Positions 12,601-24,896 are shown, counted from the stretch's first letter. The stretch: 64,000 nucleotides of DNA from Pelecanus crispus (GCF_030463565.1 NC_134648.1:44979498-45043497), one strand, 5' to 3'. Notes: generated by a model from the letters alone, not told the origin. Numbers and translations: made by a program.

Positions 12601-15600
12601 AAACCACCAGCAACATTCTAGCACCTACAGATAATGCCAAATGTACAAGGGGTACATTTCAGTTATCAATAATACAGTATTTATCACGCACAGTATAGCT
12701 GTTGAGTTAACCTAACATAACCAGGTTTTGCTCTTTTAAGTGTAGAATGGCAGATCATTGACTTTCAGAAACTACAGAAACATTTACCCCTCACTGCACT
12801 GAGGATAATGTTGGTTTCAGCCTCCTCACACTCTTCCAGTCCATCTAAATTTGCTTGATTTCGGTAAAACCAAGTTCCTGACCGGTAAGCATTTCTACAT
12901 CAAGCAACAAAAGCATCCTCTGTTAACATGTTTTGAAGTTAAGCATGTACACTCAGTCGAGCCAATCTTTGTAATGTGTTCTTCAACATTCAATGCTGAT
13001 TTCTGCAATTTTAAAAAGCAACTAAGAAATGTTTGCAGAATATAAGCAACCACTAACTCCAACACCAAAGAGTTACTGTGAATCCAGCAAGTCTTCTCCA
13101 TTAACTCAAAATTAGATAGCAACTCTGTATGTAATATGTGGATAGCCACACTAGTCCAATACCTAGAAAAAAAATTAACCAAATTTTCACGTACATTATT
13201 AACAAAGAGGCTTTACTTATCAGAACATTTCATTAGAAATCCTCCCTAGTTTTGTTAGTAACAGAATTTAAACCATAGTTCTAAATCCTAAAAATCAGTG
13301 TTCTTTGTTGCATCATTCTTCCTCACCAAAAAAAAAAAAAAATTTCAGTCAAAGAGTGGACAAGTGTAACGTCATGTTGAAATCACCACCAAAAGCTAAT
13401 CATTTTAATCCAAAACATAGTGGATTCCCATTAATAGACTACAGCACATAGTGCACTTGGTTCCCCAGCTGGCAGCAAAATTAACTCCTACAGACTAAAT
13501 GACTTTCTAACTTTTACAATACAAATATGTCTGGTATGAGAGAATTGATGCAATTTGCTGCAGGAGGTAAAGCCCTCTTAATCAATTTTCCATCCTACCA
13601 TAAAAGTACATCTTGATTTCTCTCGCCAGCAATTCAGTTTTCAATACTCACATCCTGATTATATTCCAAGAATACATGGAAATTTAAATCCTTTCTCAAA
13701 ATAGGATGCGCTGCCACGCGACACAAAAACACTTCATGCATTGCAACCGTCTTCTTGAATATTGCCAGATATTCACTGAAAACAAGAAACAAGACAGACA
13801 TAAGAATTTCACATGAAGCAATTAAGTTTGAGATAAGCCTAGTGAGCAGCTTTAAGAGATCCTCAGTAAGAATACAAAATTATAAGCTGATATAGTAGAG
13901 TTTATCACTCCAATATTTGATATACACATAAATAAATAGTACAATGTTAATACTAGGGGGGAATTTGAAGCCCTAACAAATTACAGAGAGACTTTTAATG
14001 AAGACTCAACTGATACATTCTAATTTTTAAGGCTAGCTAACACAGACTGGTTTGCTGAAAGTGTAACCTCATTTAATGGTCCTTTCCCCAACTCCCCAAA
14101 AATCAAGAAATTGCGATACAGACTACAGTCACTAGGCACTATGTAGCTGATGTGCAAATTCCTTCCTCCCCATCTCCATCCCCTTGCCTATTTGCACCCT
14201 CCTTACTTATGCAAATGGTCATGTAGTTTTGTTAGCTCTTTAGATAGCAGTCTTTTATTCCATGTTAAAGCACCCAGCCTTTTGGGGCTGAAGCTTATGT
14301 GGAAGTCTTGCTTCATAGTGGTTCTAAAAGTGAAATCAAGTGCTGCATTTGGTAGGTACAATGAAAAAAATCATGTTTAACCATGACAATCATGTAGCTG
14401 CCCAGTTCAGCCAACTCAACTTTAAAGTGATTACTCATTAGTGATTTAATTAAGAGGAAGGCATTCTTATCAATACAAGTTTGCTAGAATCCATTTTGCT
14501 TTGCAAATTCAATGAATAAGATGTAACTTGCCTAGAAATGAGGAAGGGGCTCTTTTCCACATTCTGAGGTCAAATGGTGAAATGATCATCAACACTTTTC
14601 CTTCCACTATGTGCAAGGAGGTTAAGATTTACATACCAGCAAACCGGCAGGGCCAGTGTTGGGAGATGTTTGATCTCAGAGAGAGTAGTCATTCAGTGAA
14701 GACAAAAAAGGAGGATGCAGAGGATGGAGGTGGCAGTAGAAGAAACCCAAAGTTTTCTGTGTTATCCAACCCCTAACCAGACCACAAGAGAATCATGATC
14801 AGGGCCGCTGGAAAACCACAGATTCTTTAAAATCTATAGTGTTTTGCTAATTTCCAGTTTTCTGCATATGAAGTGTATATCTACTCTGCTATAAATTATG
14901 TTGTACGTAACACTAATACAGAGCTTTTTAAGACATTTGCTCACAGCAGCTGGAGTTCGGAGAGAAAGCAGCAGTTCTAAGAGTTCTGTGTACTTTTCTT
15001 GCCAATTCAGAGCTCTTGATAGAAGCAGTCTAGAAGCAGCGTAAATATACACTTGAAAACTGAAACCAATGACAGGAAAAAGATCAAAGAAGTGAATGCA
15101 TGATAAGGAAAATGGATGAAGCAAGGAGAAACTTCACTGTGTAAATCAATATCGAACAAAAAGCCTTAGAGCAGATATTTTGATACACATTAAATTCACA
15201 GTAAGGAAAAATACTATTTTCAGGAAGCATATTCTCCTTGTGCAAAAAAAGGGAGTGTCAAAAAAAGTATTTTCTACTAATCTCCGTATTTCTTGGGGAA
15301 CAGAAGGTTGGCATCTATATTTACAGTACCAACCACATGCAAAAATACTGAGTTCAAACACTACGTGTATAAACCTTAAAGTTCCATTATGCTTACAAAA
15401 TGTGGAACAGCAGAACTAAACAAGATAGAGGTTACCTCCTCCCTTTGCAGGTGTTCTGTGAAGAAAAGGATCTAACTATTTTTTTCCTTATAAAAGAATG
15501 CTCAAGAACAAGCTGTTTTTTTTCCTGTTTCAGAAGATCTTCCATGAAATTATTTCTACAATTTTCCTAATGGCTCTGATCATGATCACTAAGATAACCC

Positions 15601-18600
15601 TGGTTATGTAGCAACTGGATTCTCAAGCCTGTATCTCACAGAGAACCATTACAGTGAAATCAGAAACAAAGGGCAACAAACAGCATTAAAAAAAATAAAG
15701 GGATAAAAAAACCAAAAGAAAAAAGTAGCAATCAAGTCTACATACGCCTCCAGTTCTTGTTTCATCTTGGTGAATTCTTCTTTAGTCATTGATCCTTCCC
15801 CTTCTCCAAGTTTCTGCAATTTCTCCCTTGAGGCATCAAAGTCAGGCCTGGGTGGTGCTGGTGGAATCTGGAATTGAATCAAATTTTTAAAAATTGCTCA
15901 TCATCTCAGTCAAACAACATCCATTCAGTACAGGAACTGTAAATTGCCTGCAGCTTTTTAATATATGGCACTCTCTTTCATCATTCATTACAGCATTTAT
16001 GGATAAATTCTCTCATTCATGAGTTGGACATGCTGCATTACTACACCAATTTTGGCCAAGTGTCCTTGAAGATTACTAAAGAATTAACTAATGGCTTCGG
16101 TAGTTGAATTACAACAGAAACCAAATAATACCAAGCTTTCCCAATACAATTAATTAAAACTTGAAATAATTATTTTATAATTAGTTTTGGTTTAGCTTAT
16201 TTGGTAAGAATTGTTTCTTGTTTAAAGAAAAAAGAATTCCACAATTGCTTTCACACCATCCGTTTATAACTCCCCCAAACTTTAAACAAAAAAAAAACCC
16301 CATTCCATATTGTTTGCAGGCACTAGTTCTTTCTTGCAGCACTGTTGACATTAAAGATATATCTGTTGAAATAACAAAGCACACAGTAAACAAGTCTCTT
16401 GGTTAATCTTGTACTATAGCACATGAACATTGAAAGAGAAAACACCACAGTCAAACTAGTCCTGAATTGCTATCAGTAAAGGGACACAGAACAAAGCTCA
16501 ACTGTGCTTAAATTTTAGTTCACCGATAATTGTCCATTACATTAATGCATTAAAAAAAGAAAAATCCAGCATCTATGCAGCCAACTGTCTGAAACTAGTT
16601 ATTACCACACTGAAGGTCTAGTCACTTCAAATAGCTTTTCTGACTAAAAAGAGACTAGCTCAAGAATGGTATGACACATCACAGATTATATTCATCATAA
16701 TATACCCACTAGCCAATTAGAAATAGATATTTACCTTCTGAATCAGTAGACAGCCCCCCAAACACAAAATGAATACCTAACTTTCACAAAAAGATGACAA
16801 ATATTCCTATTTGTAATTAAAGTATGAACAGCAGCACCCATTTTTAATAGGCAGTATCCTAAGGTGACTATTTTGGGACCTCTGTTCCCCGGAGGCCTGA
16901 AATAAACTTCAAAACATAAGTTGTGTATTAATTTTTTCTGTAGTTCTAGATGGTATTTGCATTTTTTATTTTTCCCCTCCAACTGATTTATGGTAAAATG
17001 ATTCTGATCTTCATAATGAAAACTGGAAAAGCCTAATTACTAGAGCTCAGTTACTGCATTCTGCCATTCCATCTAAAACTAAGGCAACATGAAACTTGTA
17101 ACTAAGTTAAACATTAGCTTGCAAAAACAATACCACCAAGTTATACAGTTCACCTATTTCCCACACTTCTAACATGGTGGACTAAAAATACACTTGGATA
17201 CAGATTAAACTACTCACTCCTTAGGAGTGAAAGGCAAGAAAGTATGACAACTACAGTAACTTTCCTCCAAGGTTGCTTCAACAATTAATCTTGTGTAAGT
17301 GCATAAAATGAAGTATCAGAGCATCTGATCTGATTTTAGAAGGAATGAACATCTGCCATTTCCACTGCATTTGAAAGCAGTCACAAGTACTTTTGATACT
17401 GTCCACAGAAAATATTGCACATAAACAGAAAGAACTGTAATACTCACGATATAGCCAGCATAGTCCTCATTCTCAACAAAAGAATCATGAAGCCAAATAA
17501 ACTCTTCATGTTGCCGGACAACAGAAAATTCATTTTGTTTGAAATTTGGTAAGGAACTCTAGAAGGGGAAAAGGAGGAAGAATTATGGGGGAAAAAACCA
17601 AAACTACACACCAAAAAAAACAAGAAAACAAAATGTTTTTCATTACTATATGAAAAATACCTTGAAGGAACAACAAAAAAAAATCCCTGTAAAAATAATC
17701 CAATAATCCAAGTAAGGATCTGACCAAAAAAAAAGTTCATACAGCAATAATAACCCCCATCTTAATTAGTGCAGTAATCAATTGGAATGGGTTGCCTGAA
17801 GAGGTTGTGCAGTCTCCGCCCTTGGAGATATTCAAAACTCAAACAGATAAGTCCTGAGCAATGTGCTCTGGTTTGCCTTGATTTAATGGTGGGAGTGAGG
17901 GAGGAGATGGGACTAAATGATCTCCAGAAATTTTATTTAACCTCAACTATTCTGTGATTCTGCGATCAATAAACATTCAAATCTAAAAACAGACGACAAG
18001 CCATAAAAAAAACAGTAACTCAAAACAATTCTTGAATGTAATTCCAAAATGGTTCTTAAATGTAATTCCAAAATGGTTCTTAAATGTAATTCCATTATGA
18101 AATATGGAACTAAACCATGTCCCAAAGTGCCACATCTACCCGTTTGTGTTCAAAAAATGGGTAGATGTGGCACTTTGGGACACGGTTTAGTGGACATGGT
18201 GGTGCTGGATTGATGGTTGGACTGCTGATCTTAGAGGTCCTTTCCAACCTTAGTGATTCCTAGTTTTTACTTTCATTAAAAAATAACCCAGCCACCAAGC
18301 CAGGAAACATGAAATTACTACTCTACCCTTAATTGGTTTAGTGGTGGACTTGGTAGTGTTAGGTTAATGGTTGGACTGGATGATCTTAAAGGTCTTTTCC
18401 AACCTAAACGATTCTACGATTCTGTATTTTTAGAATCCGAAACTATGGCTAATCTAATAAAAAACTACACTGAGGAAGATTGAGGTATATTAAAGATTCT
18501 ACCTCCAAACAGGCAAATTAATAAGCATGGGAATGGCATGACAACACATCAGTACAGAAATCTGAATGTCACTTTTTTCTAAACAGTTTTTTAACTTCTT

Positions 18601-21600
18601 AACTTTTTAGCCATCTTCTTAAGCACTGCAGCTACACAGTCTCTTAAACATGAGATAATGATACTTTCTCATTTCCTTTGGATTGCGTTACACTGCTTTC
18701 AATAAACAGTTTAAGCAAAATTTCTTTTCTATATAATTAAGAAAATGTTCCATGTACAAACCCAGGCTTTTACCTTTGTATGGACAGTGAATTTCACTTT
18801 GTCCCTCTCACTGAGTGCATCCGAGATATCCACTTGCAGAGCAGCATCAGTCTGGAGATCTACATTTATTGCTCTAAGCTAAACAAAGAAAAATATATTT
18901 AGCTTAAATTTTTTTTTAAAAAAAAAGTTAATTCTATTTTCCTTATTCCTCCCTTGAGAAGAACCCTGATCTTGCAAGGCTGAACATCCTTAAAAGTCTG
19001 AAGACAGATTACTAAAAAACCCAACATTAAAAGATTATTTCCAGCAGAAAAAGAAATTCCAGTAGTACTCCTTATGGCACACATGACCATACAAATAATT
19101 TCCTTTACCATACTCCTTGTTGGTGCACTATTGTCATTTCTGTGTATGGTTAACTTGCTAGTAACTGAGATGGTCAAGACAAAGCACGTTTACAGACAGC
19201 AGCAAGTACAATAGTTTTTTTCTGTTCATTCTCCCCTGCTTCCCTGAATCAACAACCTGCTGTAAGTCAATGTACTTCTAAAGGTAATTATAAAGGTACT
19301 AACAGTTGGAAAGGTACTTTTAAGGAGAAAAGTAGTCCTATATTTTAAAGGAGCAAGAGCTATTAAAGACCTGGTTTACTCACATTCTTACACTTTTCTT
19401 TTGTTTAACATTTCCCGTGATATACTGAATAAGCATAAAAAACCCCAATATGCTGAACTTCACAGAGGTAAGTCTCCTTGGAAATATTTTTCTGGGAAGG
19501 AAAAAAAAAAACCCACCCCAAAAAAACCCCCAAACTCAAGATTTCAATCTCTTCAAAATCAGCATGAGAAATGGCAAAAGTGCAAGGAATACGCGTATTT
19601 TTTTCCCACAAGACATGAAACCTGAACTCTCTCACAAAATAATTCCAAAGTCACACTGAAAAGAAAATGAGACAATGATAAAATATAGAAAAATTGGAAG
19701 ATTATCTGAGCACCATAACGTTTGGCAGTAACTGGACCAAAACCTTCAACAGTACTTGGCGAAACTATAATGTCTCCTAGGCCCCAACTGGAAATTTGAG
19801 TCCCTGCACCCTTGTTGTTCTAGAGCAATTTGTCCCATGACAATTTAATCATGACAAACAGACATTCAGAATATTTTTACAAGTAGTAAGACTGACTCTG
19901 AAATCTTCTCCAATCTCATTGTCAAAAAATATTTCAACATCATGCTCATGAGGCTTACCTTTTATCGAGACACTGTGTTTTCTTCAATGCTGCTTTTTTT
20001 TTTCTAGAAATATCACATTCTATGGTATAAAAATGCTTTGCCATACAAAGATACACTTTTTCCCTGCAAAACTTTTCAGGACTGCATTTTGAAGTCCATA
20101 CTCAAATACAAAAACACTTTAAGTATCAGCAACACACAGCACAAAGGTTACACATGAGCAGATTTTGAAGATAACACTGCAAGGCACTGGAACAGCACTA
20201 GGAGAGAAGCATCAACTGCCACATCTTGTTTTCCACCAGTTATCTTAATCCTCATCTTAAATCACAGTGGTCAGCTCCCACTCCAGTTTTCTTGTTAACC
20301 TCAATGCACGGACAACTCTGCTGCTTATGTAGCAGCAACCAGACTAATATATCTTAGAATTAGTGTATTAAAGTAAACCAAAATCATACAGTCTAGCATA
20401 TTCTGCTAGGCTAGCAAAATTTATATAAGACTTCAATAGCTATTACACAAATAGTAATAGCTTTTCCTTACAACAAAGTTGGAAATCATTAAAACCACCG
20501 CACAGTAACATATTCACACATGTGATTCAGGCATCGCTTTTTGTTTTGTTTTCCCAAGGTTTAGGGGGTCACTGCCTCACACAAAGGCCTATTATCATGC
20601 AACGATCCATTGCAGATCACTTCTCAGAGGCAGAATCTCCTAGTTCCTACTGAGTTTCCAATGTGCTTAACATCTAATTTAGGAAAGAAAAATATAATCT
20701 GACATACCAATGTCTGCCTTATGTCATGACACCACATTTTTCAGCTTGTAAAAAAGTTTTTAGTGGTTAACCTGTCTGGGGTACTATCTGTTTTTTGCCA
20801 GTCCCCCAGAATACATTAACAAACAGAGTAATCTCGGCAAATAATCTGGATTATCCAAATGGTATTTTTGTAGTCTTTCACAGGTCACAAAAATTTATAC
20901 TAAAATGCTTTTTCCCCTCCTTTTTTAAAAAGCGGTACAACACAAAGTTCTAAGATTCAGTATAACAGCTGTTCAAGTTTGTCACTAGTGCATATGCAGT
21001 CTTGAGTGCAGCGCAACCTGGCCATATGCATCGTTCACAACTTTAGAAACAAAATGCTTATCTGTGCTGAGAAAATTAAGAACTACCTAAACATGACAAC
21101 TTCACTCATGACATACAGCTGTAGAGGACTATTTGTTTGATTTATACCAAGTTAAGTTTGTAAGGGTCTTGAAGAGTTTAATCATATGTTAAATTATGCT
21201 GTGTAGCCTGACTGCCAACAGAGAACATTTTCATCTGCAACGGTAATGAAGCATTTATGAAAGGTGTCAAAGACAATCAGAAAGTTGAAGGACTTTACAT
21301 GTATTCATGTGACACAATGGTTCATGTTGCATTACTGGGAATTAAATTCACAAACAACCAACATCACAAAACAAACTTAAGCAATCTCTTTGTCACTACT
21401 TCCAAAAGAAAACCGCCACCAATGGATGGTTTTCTAGTCATGAAGGGAGTAGAAGATGAAAAAAAGAAATACTACAAACTTGATTTGGATGAAAAGTCCA
21501 ATTTGGATGAAAAATGAAATGTAAGAACCTTACATTCTGGAAAAAATGGAGGTGGGATATAGTCCCTTTGTATCTTGCCCCCCTTCCCCTCAATGTAATA

Positions 21601-24600
21601 CATACACCATAGCACAATAATTTTACGCTTAGATGCGTTCTCTGCACCCATGCTGGACAACTTGCAAAACAAAAGCTAACTTAATTTAGCTGCTTTACAG
21701 TTTCCTATGCTAAACCCAGAAAGTCTCTGTTTTATTCAAAGGGTCTAGAAAACATCAGAAGCCAAAACCAGGGCTAAGCGACATTACAGTACTAAAAGAG
21801 AACACAATGCAAGGAGAGGATTTAGCACTTTAGCTCTTGCTCAAGGATCAGTTATACTTCAAATGATAACGGAATGAAGCTGGTAGAGACAAGGGAAACA
21901 ACCAAACCTTACATACCTAGGTAATGTCATCCTTTAACAACAGTAGCTTCTATACTCTAAGCTCTTTCAAAAATGTTAAAGGACCCTTCCTTCAGCGGGT
22001 TCGTTACAGGCAGATAAATAGACAGAGCAAGGGAAACAAACCATACTTTTACAACAAAAGATTACAAAGTGTCATCACAGCATTTTCTAGCAGACCTGTT
22101 CTAAGGGATAGCTCATTTCCCCTAAATGAGTGGACAAGAGCACTAGCCAAGTCGGCTAAAGTTTGTATAGATATAAAATACACAAGACAGTACCAGCAGA
22201 GCAATACTACACCACCCTTCAAAGCATGTATTGTTTACATTAGAGAGACCACAAAAAACCCCAGCAGGAACAGAGTTACTCCAAGTGAACTCAATAGCAT
22301 CTTCCTAACGGAGATTTAGAAAAGCAATTCCTGCAAGTTCATTTTATGCAGACCATTTACAATAAGTTCCTTCTACAGACCACCCACTGCTGCTTTCTCA
22401 AAGATGATTCTCAGGGCTGTTTTACAATTTTGCAGAAAAGGCTCCATATGGTATAACACAATTGTTTGAAAAATTACTGGGGTTTGTGGCATCACCATTG
22501 TTTCCAGCTCTCTTTTCATCCCATCACCCCCACGTTAAACTTAACACAACTGTAGCTGACCAACGTGATTCTGAAGAGTTAAATGTACAGTTGTCATAGC
22601 CTTATCCAAATTCTAGAGAGCAAAGAGCACTGATTTTCAAAACTAAAAGCTCAGTTACTCTAACTAGAAGTTGCCATCCATGCTTTCAAATGAAGGCTTG
22701 ACCTACTCATCTTCCAATCACGAACAGAGGAAGGCAACAAATCCGAACCAGGGAAACACTTTATGAAAAGCTGTTTTATTTTTACTACTGCTCCTAAGGG
22801 GAAAAAAAAAAAGTTTTGAAGATTAAAGCACAGCAAATCCATTCATGAACAGACTGCCAGTATTGCTTTTGATTAGATTTTCTATATCACAATGAAAGTA
22901 ATGAAGATAACCTGTGTTTTAACTGCAAGGATTTACACAGCAGTGAAAAAGTTAAAAACCCAGAGTGACTGAAAATAAGAACCCTAAAAAAATAGGAAAA
23001 GGAGAAGGACACTGTTCTGGTTTAATTCCTCAGTGTTGGATGAAGATGGGGGAGGTGGGAGGGGGAAAAGGACTGCACTTGGCCAACTGAGATGATGTAA
23101 GTTGTCCGAGAGCACAAACAAGCCTAAGAGATTTCTTAAGGCTTTCAAATTACCTTGTGAACTCTGACTACCTGTAGCCTTAGAGGGAAAACTAACAGCC
23201 AAACAAGTTTCACACGGGGTCAGATCTGCATTGTTGTCTTGTACCCTCATCTTCAGATAAAGACAACTTAACTGTGCACTTCAACATCTGTTCCTAAATA
23301 CCAGGGACAACCTAGGTAAAATACAACTCCATGATTACCAAGTTCTTCAGTCCTTGTTCTGAAGGCACTCAAAGGACAACAATTTCCACCTTGTCTCTTT
23401 CTAATCCAGTATTCTTACTAAAGTAGCTGTGTAATTAAAGGCAAGAGCTCTCCAGTGGCCAGAATTGGCCTAATACAATACTAGAATTCCTTTTTTTAAT
23501 TTCTGGTCATAAATTGGAACATAAAATGCACTAAATTCCTACACATGCATACAGTCAAAAGTCACTTAGCATTTATTGAACGTTGTATTTGACACTTGAG
23601 TATGGCATGCATGATAAAAGGGTATACCAACACAGTGTTTTTTCAGATTTTGTATTTTTATTAATATACTGGATGTAGCCACTTTAATAACCAGCAATAG
23701 CCAAGGCAACCTAAGCAACCCAGAAGCTGCTTTCCTACCTCGCTCAGTCTTTCTCTAGATACTAACTGACAGGGGTAATCGGTCTGAGTAACTTACACTA
23801 GATTAGCTGATTTGTTGTTTAAGTGAGGCAGGCAAATTAAAGAAAGATGGATGCAGCAGTCAGAAGAGAAATGAAGGCCAGAAACAGCAGGGCAGAGAAA
23901 AAGGTTTTCTCTGTAAGAAACATAATCACGGCATCCTGTCCCAACAGCAGAACTTCTTTGCAATAAAGAGTTTATTACGTAGCGCGCACCCGCAATGTAA
24001 ATGTCCCATAGTTATCTATGGAAGAACCTCTGGGGCCTGAAGAGAGGGCAGGGCTATTTCACCTAGGCCCTGGCTCACAATTAAAGATGGAACCTGGGGC
24101 TCTCCACCAGGCTGGTCAACCTGGTCAGGACCACAGCACAATCCGGGCGTGTGCGGGCGGCCGGCACCAGAGCGGGGAAGGGCGCAGGGGGAGAGCACGG
24201 GTCTCTAGCGACACACGCGACCCCCTCTCCAGCTATTCCAAGAAAAGCATGAAAGAAACTGCCCTTCCAAAACTTGGGTGACAGAACAATGGAAAACCCA
24301 GGGCAAAACACAGGCACACACAGACTTCATTTCGGAGGGACGGCTGCGCTACTTCCACGTTAGCAGACCCCGGCGGACAAACACCCCGGACCCTAATTGC
24401 CCGCCGCCCCCCGGCATCCCGCCTCCACCCCCCCCCCGGTACCCCCGGCGGGGGGCTCGGGCCAGGCAAGCAGAGGGAGGGCCCCCCGGGGCAGGGGGCC
24501 AGCCCTGCCCGCCCCCGCCCAGCCCCTGGGGTCCCTAACGCCTCCCCGCGGCACTTACACCTCGGTCCTCCTCCGAGAGGAAATCTGGGCCGTCGTCCGA

Positions 24601-24772
24601 GCCTTCCTGCTGGGGGCGAAGAGGAGGCGGAGCGGGCCGGGGGGACGCGGAGGGGCACGGCCGGCCGCAGGGAGGGGTGGGGGGGAGACAAAGCGCACAG
24701 GTTAGCGACCCGGCCGCAGGCGCCCGCCCCGCCCCGCCCCGGCACCGCGGCCGCCCCGAGACCCACCATCAT
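3526..24772 (-). CDS. SNX6: Sorting nexin-6, spliced CDS, 13 of 14 coding exons in window (3' partial)
   Basis: Joining minus-strand exons 24772-24767, 24606-24559, 18878-18774, 17558-17448, 15867-15746, 13775-13652, 12346-12251, 10964-10859, 8416-8341, 7047-7008, 5830-5744, 4797-4638 and 3611-3526 gives an unbroken 389-residue reading frame with GT-AG junctions throughout. The product matches vertebrate SNX6 almost residue for residue: MMEG start, PX domain at about 26-173, a linker amphipathic helix at about 180-200, then the BAR domain from about 203. The vertebrate protein has 406 residues, so only the final 17 (GNLQLLQ-type end) are missing. SNX6 pairs with SNX1 or SNX2 in the SNX-BAR (ESCPE-1/retromer-associated) coat that tubulates endosomes and recycles cargo such as CI-MPR. 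The PX domain of SNX5/6 reads cargo tails rather than canonical PtdIns3P. By my recollection of the human protein, changes here include S5, R20, K162 and V227. The start was chosen because it begins the conserved MMEG N-terminus. Confidence 0.97.
4638..4797 (-). CDS. SNX6: SNX6 coding exon 12 (residues 308-361)
   Basis: Reads [20 protein letters not shown] through [20 protein letters not shown] helices 2 and 3. Acceptor TTTTAATAG, donor GTATTT. 160 nt; ends in phase 1 within Glu361. Confidence 0.97.
5744..5830 (-). CDS. SNX6: SNX6 coding exon 11 (residues 279-307)
   Basis: Reads [20 protein letters not shown], then [12 protein letters not shown] helix 2. Acceptor TTTTTCCAG, donor GTGAAT. 87 nt, phase 0. 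Confidence 0.97.
7008..7047 (-). CDS. SNX6: SNX6 coding exon 10 (residues 265-278)
   Basis: A 40-nt microexon reading (K)[16 protein letters not shown] domain. Acceptor TTTGTGCAG, donor GTATGT. It begins by completing Lys265 and ends in phase 0. Confidence 0.95.
8341..8416 (-). CDS. SNX6: SNX6 coding exon 9 (residues 240-265)
   Basis: Reads [17 protein letters not shown], then TQDSTDICK (last Lys split). BAR domain. Asn-Val replaces the Ser-Ala I recall from human SNX6. Acceptor TTTTCTAG, donor GTAAGA. 76 nt. Confidence 0.96.
10859..10964 (-). CDS. SNX6: SNX6 coding exon 8 (residues 205-240)
   Basis: Reads [20 protein letters not shown], then [15 protein letters not shown], the start of BAR helix 1. 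Acceptor TTTTGTAG, donor GTGAGT. Phase 1 end. Confidence 0.97.
12251..12346 (-). CDS. SNX6: SNX6 coding exon 7 (residues 173-204)
   Basis: Reads [20 protein letters not shown], then [12 protein letters not shown]. This is the lysine-rich amphipathic helix between PX and BAR that inserts into membrane in SNX-BAR proteins. Acceptor TTTTTCAG, donor GTGATT. 96 nt, phase 0. Confidence 0.97.
13652..13775 (-). CDS. SNX6: SNX6 coding exon 6 (residues 131-172)
   Basis: Reads [18 protein letters not shown] through [16 protein letters not shown], the C-terminal part of the PX domain. Acceptor TTTTCAG, donor GTGAGT. 124 nt; the first base completes Ala131. Confidence 0.97.
15746..15867 (-). CDS. SNX6: SNX6 coding exon 5 (residues 91-131)
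   Basis: Reads [20 protein letters not shown], then [21 protein letters not shown]. This is the proline-rich PX loop followed by the helical hairpin insertion characteristic of the SNX5/SNX6/SNX32 PX domain. Acceptor ATTCCAG, donor GTATGT. Ends in phase 2 (Ala131 split). Confidence 0.98.
17448..17558 (-). CDS. SNX6: SNX6 coding exon 4 (residues 54-90)
   Basis: Runs from SSLPNFKQ through [15 protein letters not shown] to DYAGYI, the PX core. The [10 protein letters not shown] stretch is the SNX5/6 counterpart of the canonical RRYSDF phosphoinositide motif and departs from it, as is known for SNX5/6. Acceptor CCTTCTAG, donor GTGAGT. 111 nt, phase 0. Confidence 0.97.
17784..17966 (+). mobile_element. 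CR1 LINE 3' fragment (a), in SNX6 intron 3
   Basis: The sequence follows the avian CR1 3' consensus: a GGGTTGCC...GAGGTTGTGCAGTCTCC block, CTTGGAGATATTCAAAAC, then the GGACTAAATGATCTCCAGA line. It ends in CTATTCTGTGATTCTGCGA, the CR1 terminal octamer-type repeat. It is truncated at the 5' end, as most CR1 copies are, and is antisense to SNX6. Confidence 0.85.
18029..18100. repeat. 24-bp tandem repeat, three copies
   Basis: The unit TTCTTAAATGTAATTCCAAA plus ATGG starts at 18029, 18053 and 18077. The first copy differs by one base, the second is the reference, and the third diverges at its last few bases. It lies between two CR1 fragments in SNX6 intron 3. Confidence 0.85.
18109..18191. repeat. 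Near-perfect 33-bp inverted repeat with 17-bp loop
   Basis: Arm 18109-18141 is the reverse complement of arm 18159-18191 with a single mismatch (A versus G near the outer end). The right arm is the 5' part of CR1 fragment b, so the left arm is an inverted duplicate of the same CR1 segment. In the SNX6 pre-mRNA this would form a stable stem. Confidence 0.9.
18159..18262 (+). mobile_element. CR1 LINE 3' fragment (b), in SNX6 intron 3
   Basis: Contains the CR1 tail phrases GTGGCACTTTGGGACA, GGTTTAGTGGACATGG, TGATGGTTGGACT and GATCTTAGAGGTCCTTTCCA, ending ACCTTAGTGATTCCT. It is shortened at both ends and in the same orientation as fragments a and c. Confidence 0.85.
18331..18427 (+). mobile_element. 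CR1 LINE 3' fragment (c), in SNX6 intron 3
   Basis: Shows GGTTTAGTGGTGGACTTGG, ATGGTTGGACTGGATGATCT, TAAAGGTCTTTTCCAACCTA, and the terminal repeat ACGATTCTACGATTCTGTA. This is a canonical CR1 3' end, antisense to SNX6. Confidence 0.9.
18774..18878 (-). CDS. SNX6: SNX6 coding exon 3 (residues 19-53)
   Basis: Starts LRAINVDL and ends KFTVHTK, the first strands of the PX domain. Acceptor TTGTTTAG, donor GTAAAA. Phase 0, 105 nt. Confidence 0.97.
18879..24558 (-). other. SNX6: SNX6 intron 2
   Basis: The longest SNX6 intron in the window (5.7 kb). It is AT-rich up to about 23900, then rises in GC towards the CpG island. An open frame of 131 codons at 21924-22319 (plus) resembles no known protein, and I treat it as chance. 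No repeat family was recognised. Confidence 0.7.
24559..24606 (-). CDS. SNX6: SNX6 coding exon 2 (residues 3-18)
   Basis: Reads [16 protein letters not shown], the acidic N-terminal leader of SNX6. Acceptor CCCCCAGCAG, donor GTAAGT. Phase 0 at both ends, 48 nt. Confidence 0.95.
24767..24772 (-). CDS. SNX6: SNX6 coding exon 1 (Met1-Met2 only)
   Basis: The exon codes only ATGATG and is followed directly by the donor GTGGGT. The start has G at -3. The 160-bp GC-rich intron 1 (24607-24766) separates it from the EGSDD exon. Phase 0. Its 5'UTR lies in the CpG island. Confidence 0.85.
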
Positions 24773-24896
24773 GGCTGCTCGCAGCGCTCCGCGCCCGCCG
24801 GCCCGCCCGGAGCCCAGGGCCGAGGCGGGGCTGCGGCGCGCGGGGGCGGGGCGGGGCGGGGCGCGCGGGGCGGTGCCGGCGGCGGCCGGCTGCACC

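Larger units (their letters stand above)
8417..17447 (-). other. SNX6: SNX6 introns 8 to 4
   Basis: Introns 8417-10858, 10965-12250, 12347-13651, 13776-15745 and 15868-17447. AT-rich unique-looking sequence with a few A tracts (for example near 12572). No recognisable element. Confidence 0.7.

Noticed and set aside
21924..22319. 131-codon plus-strand open frame in SNX6 intron 2
   Set aside because: No recognisable domain and no promoter or splice context; composition matches the surrounding intron.
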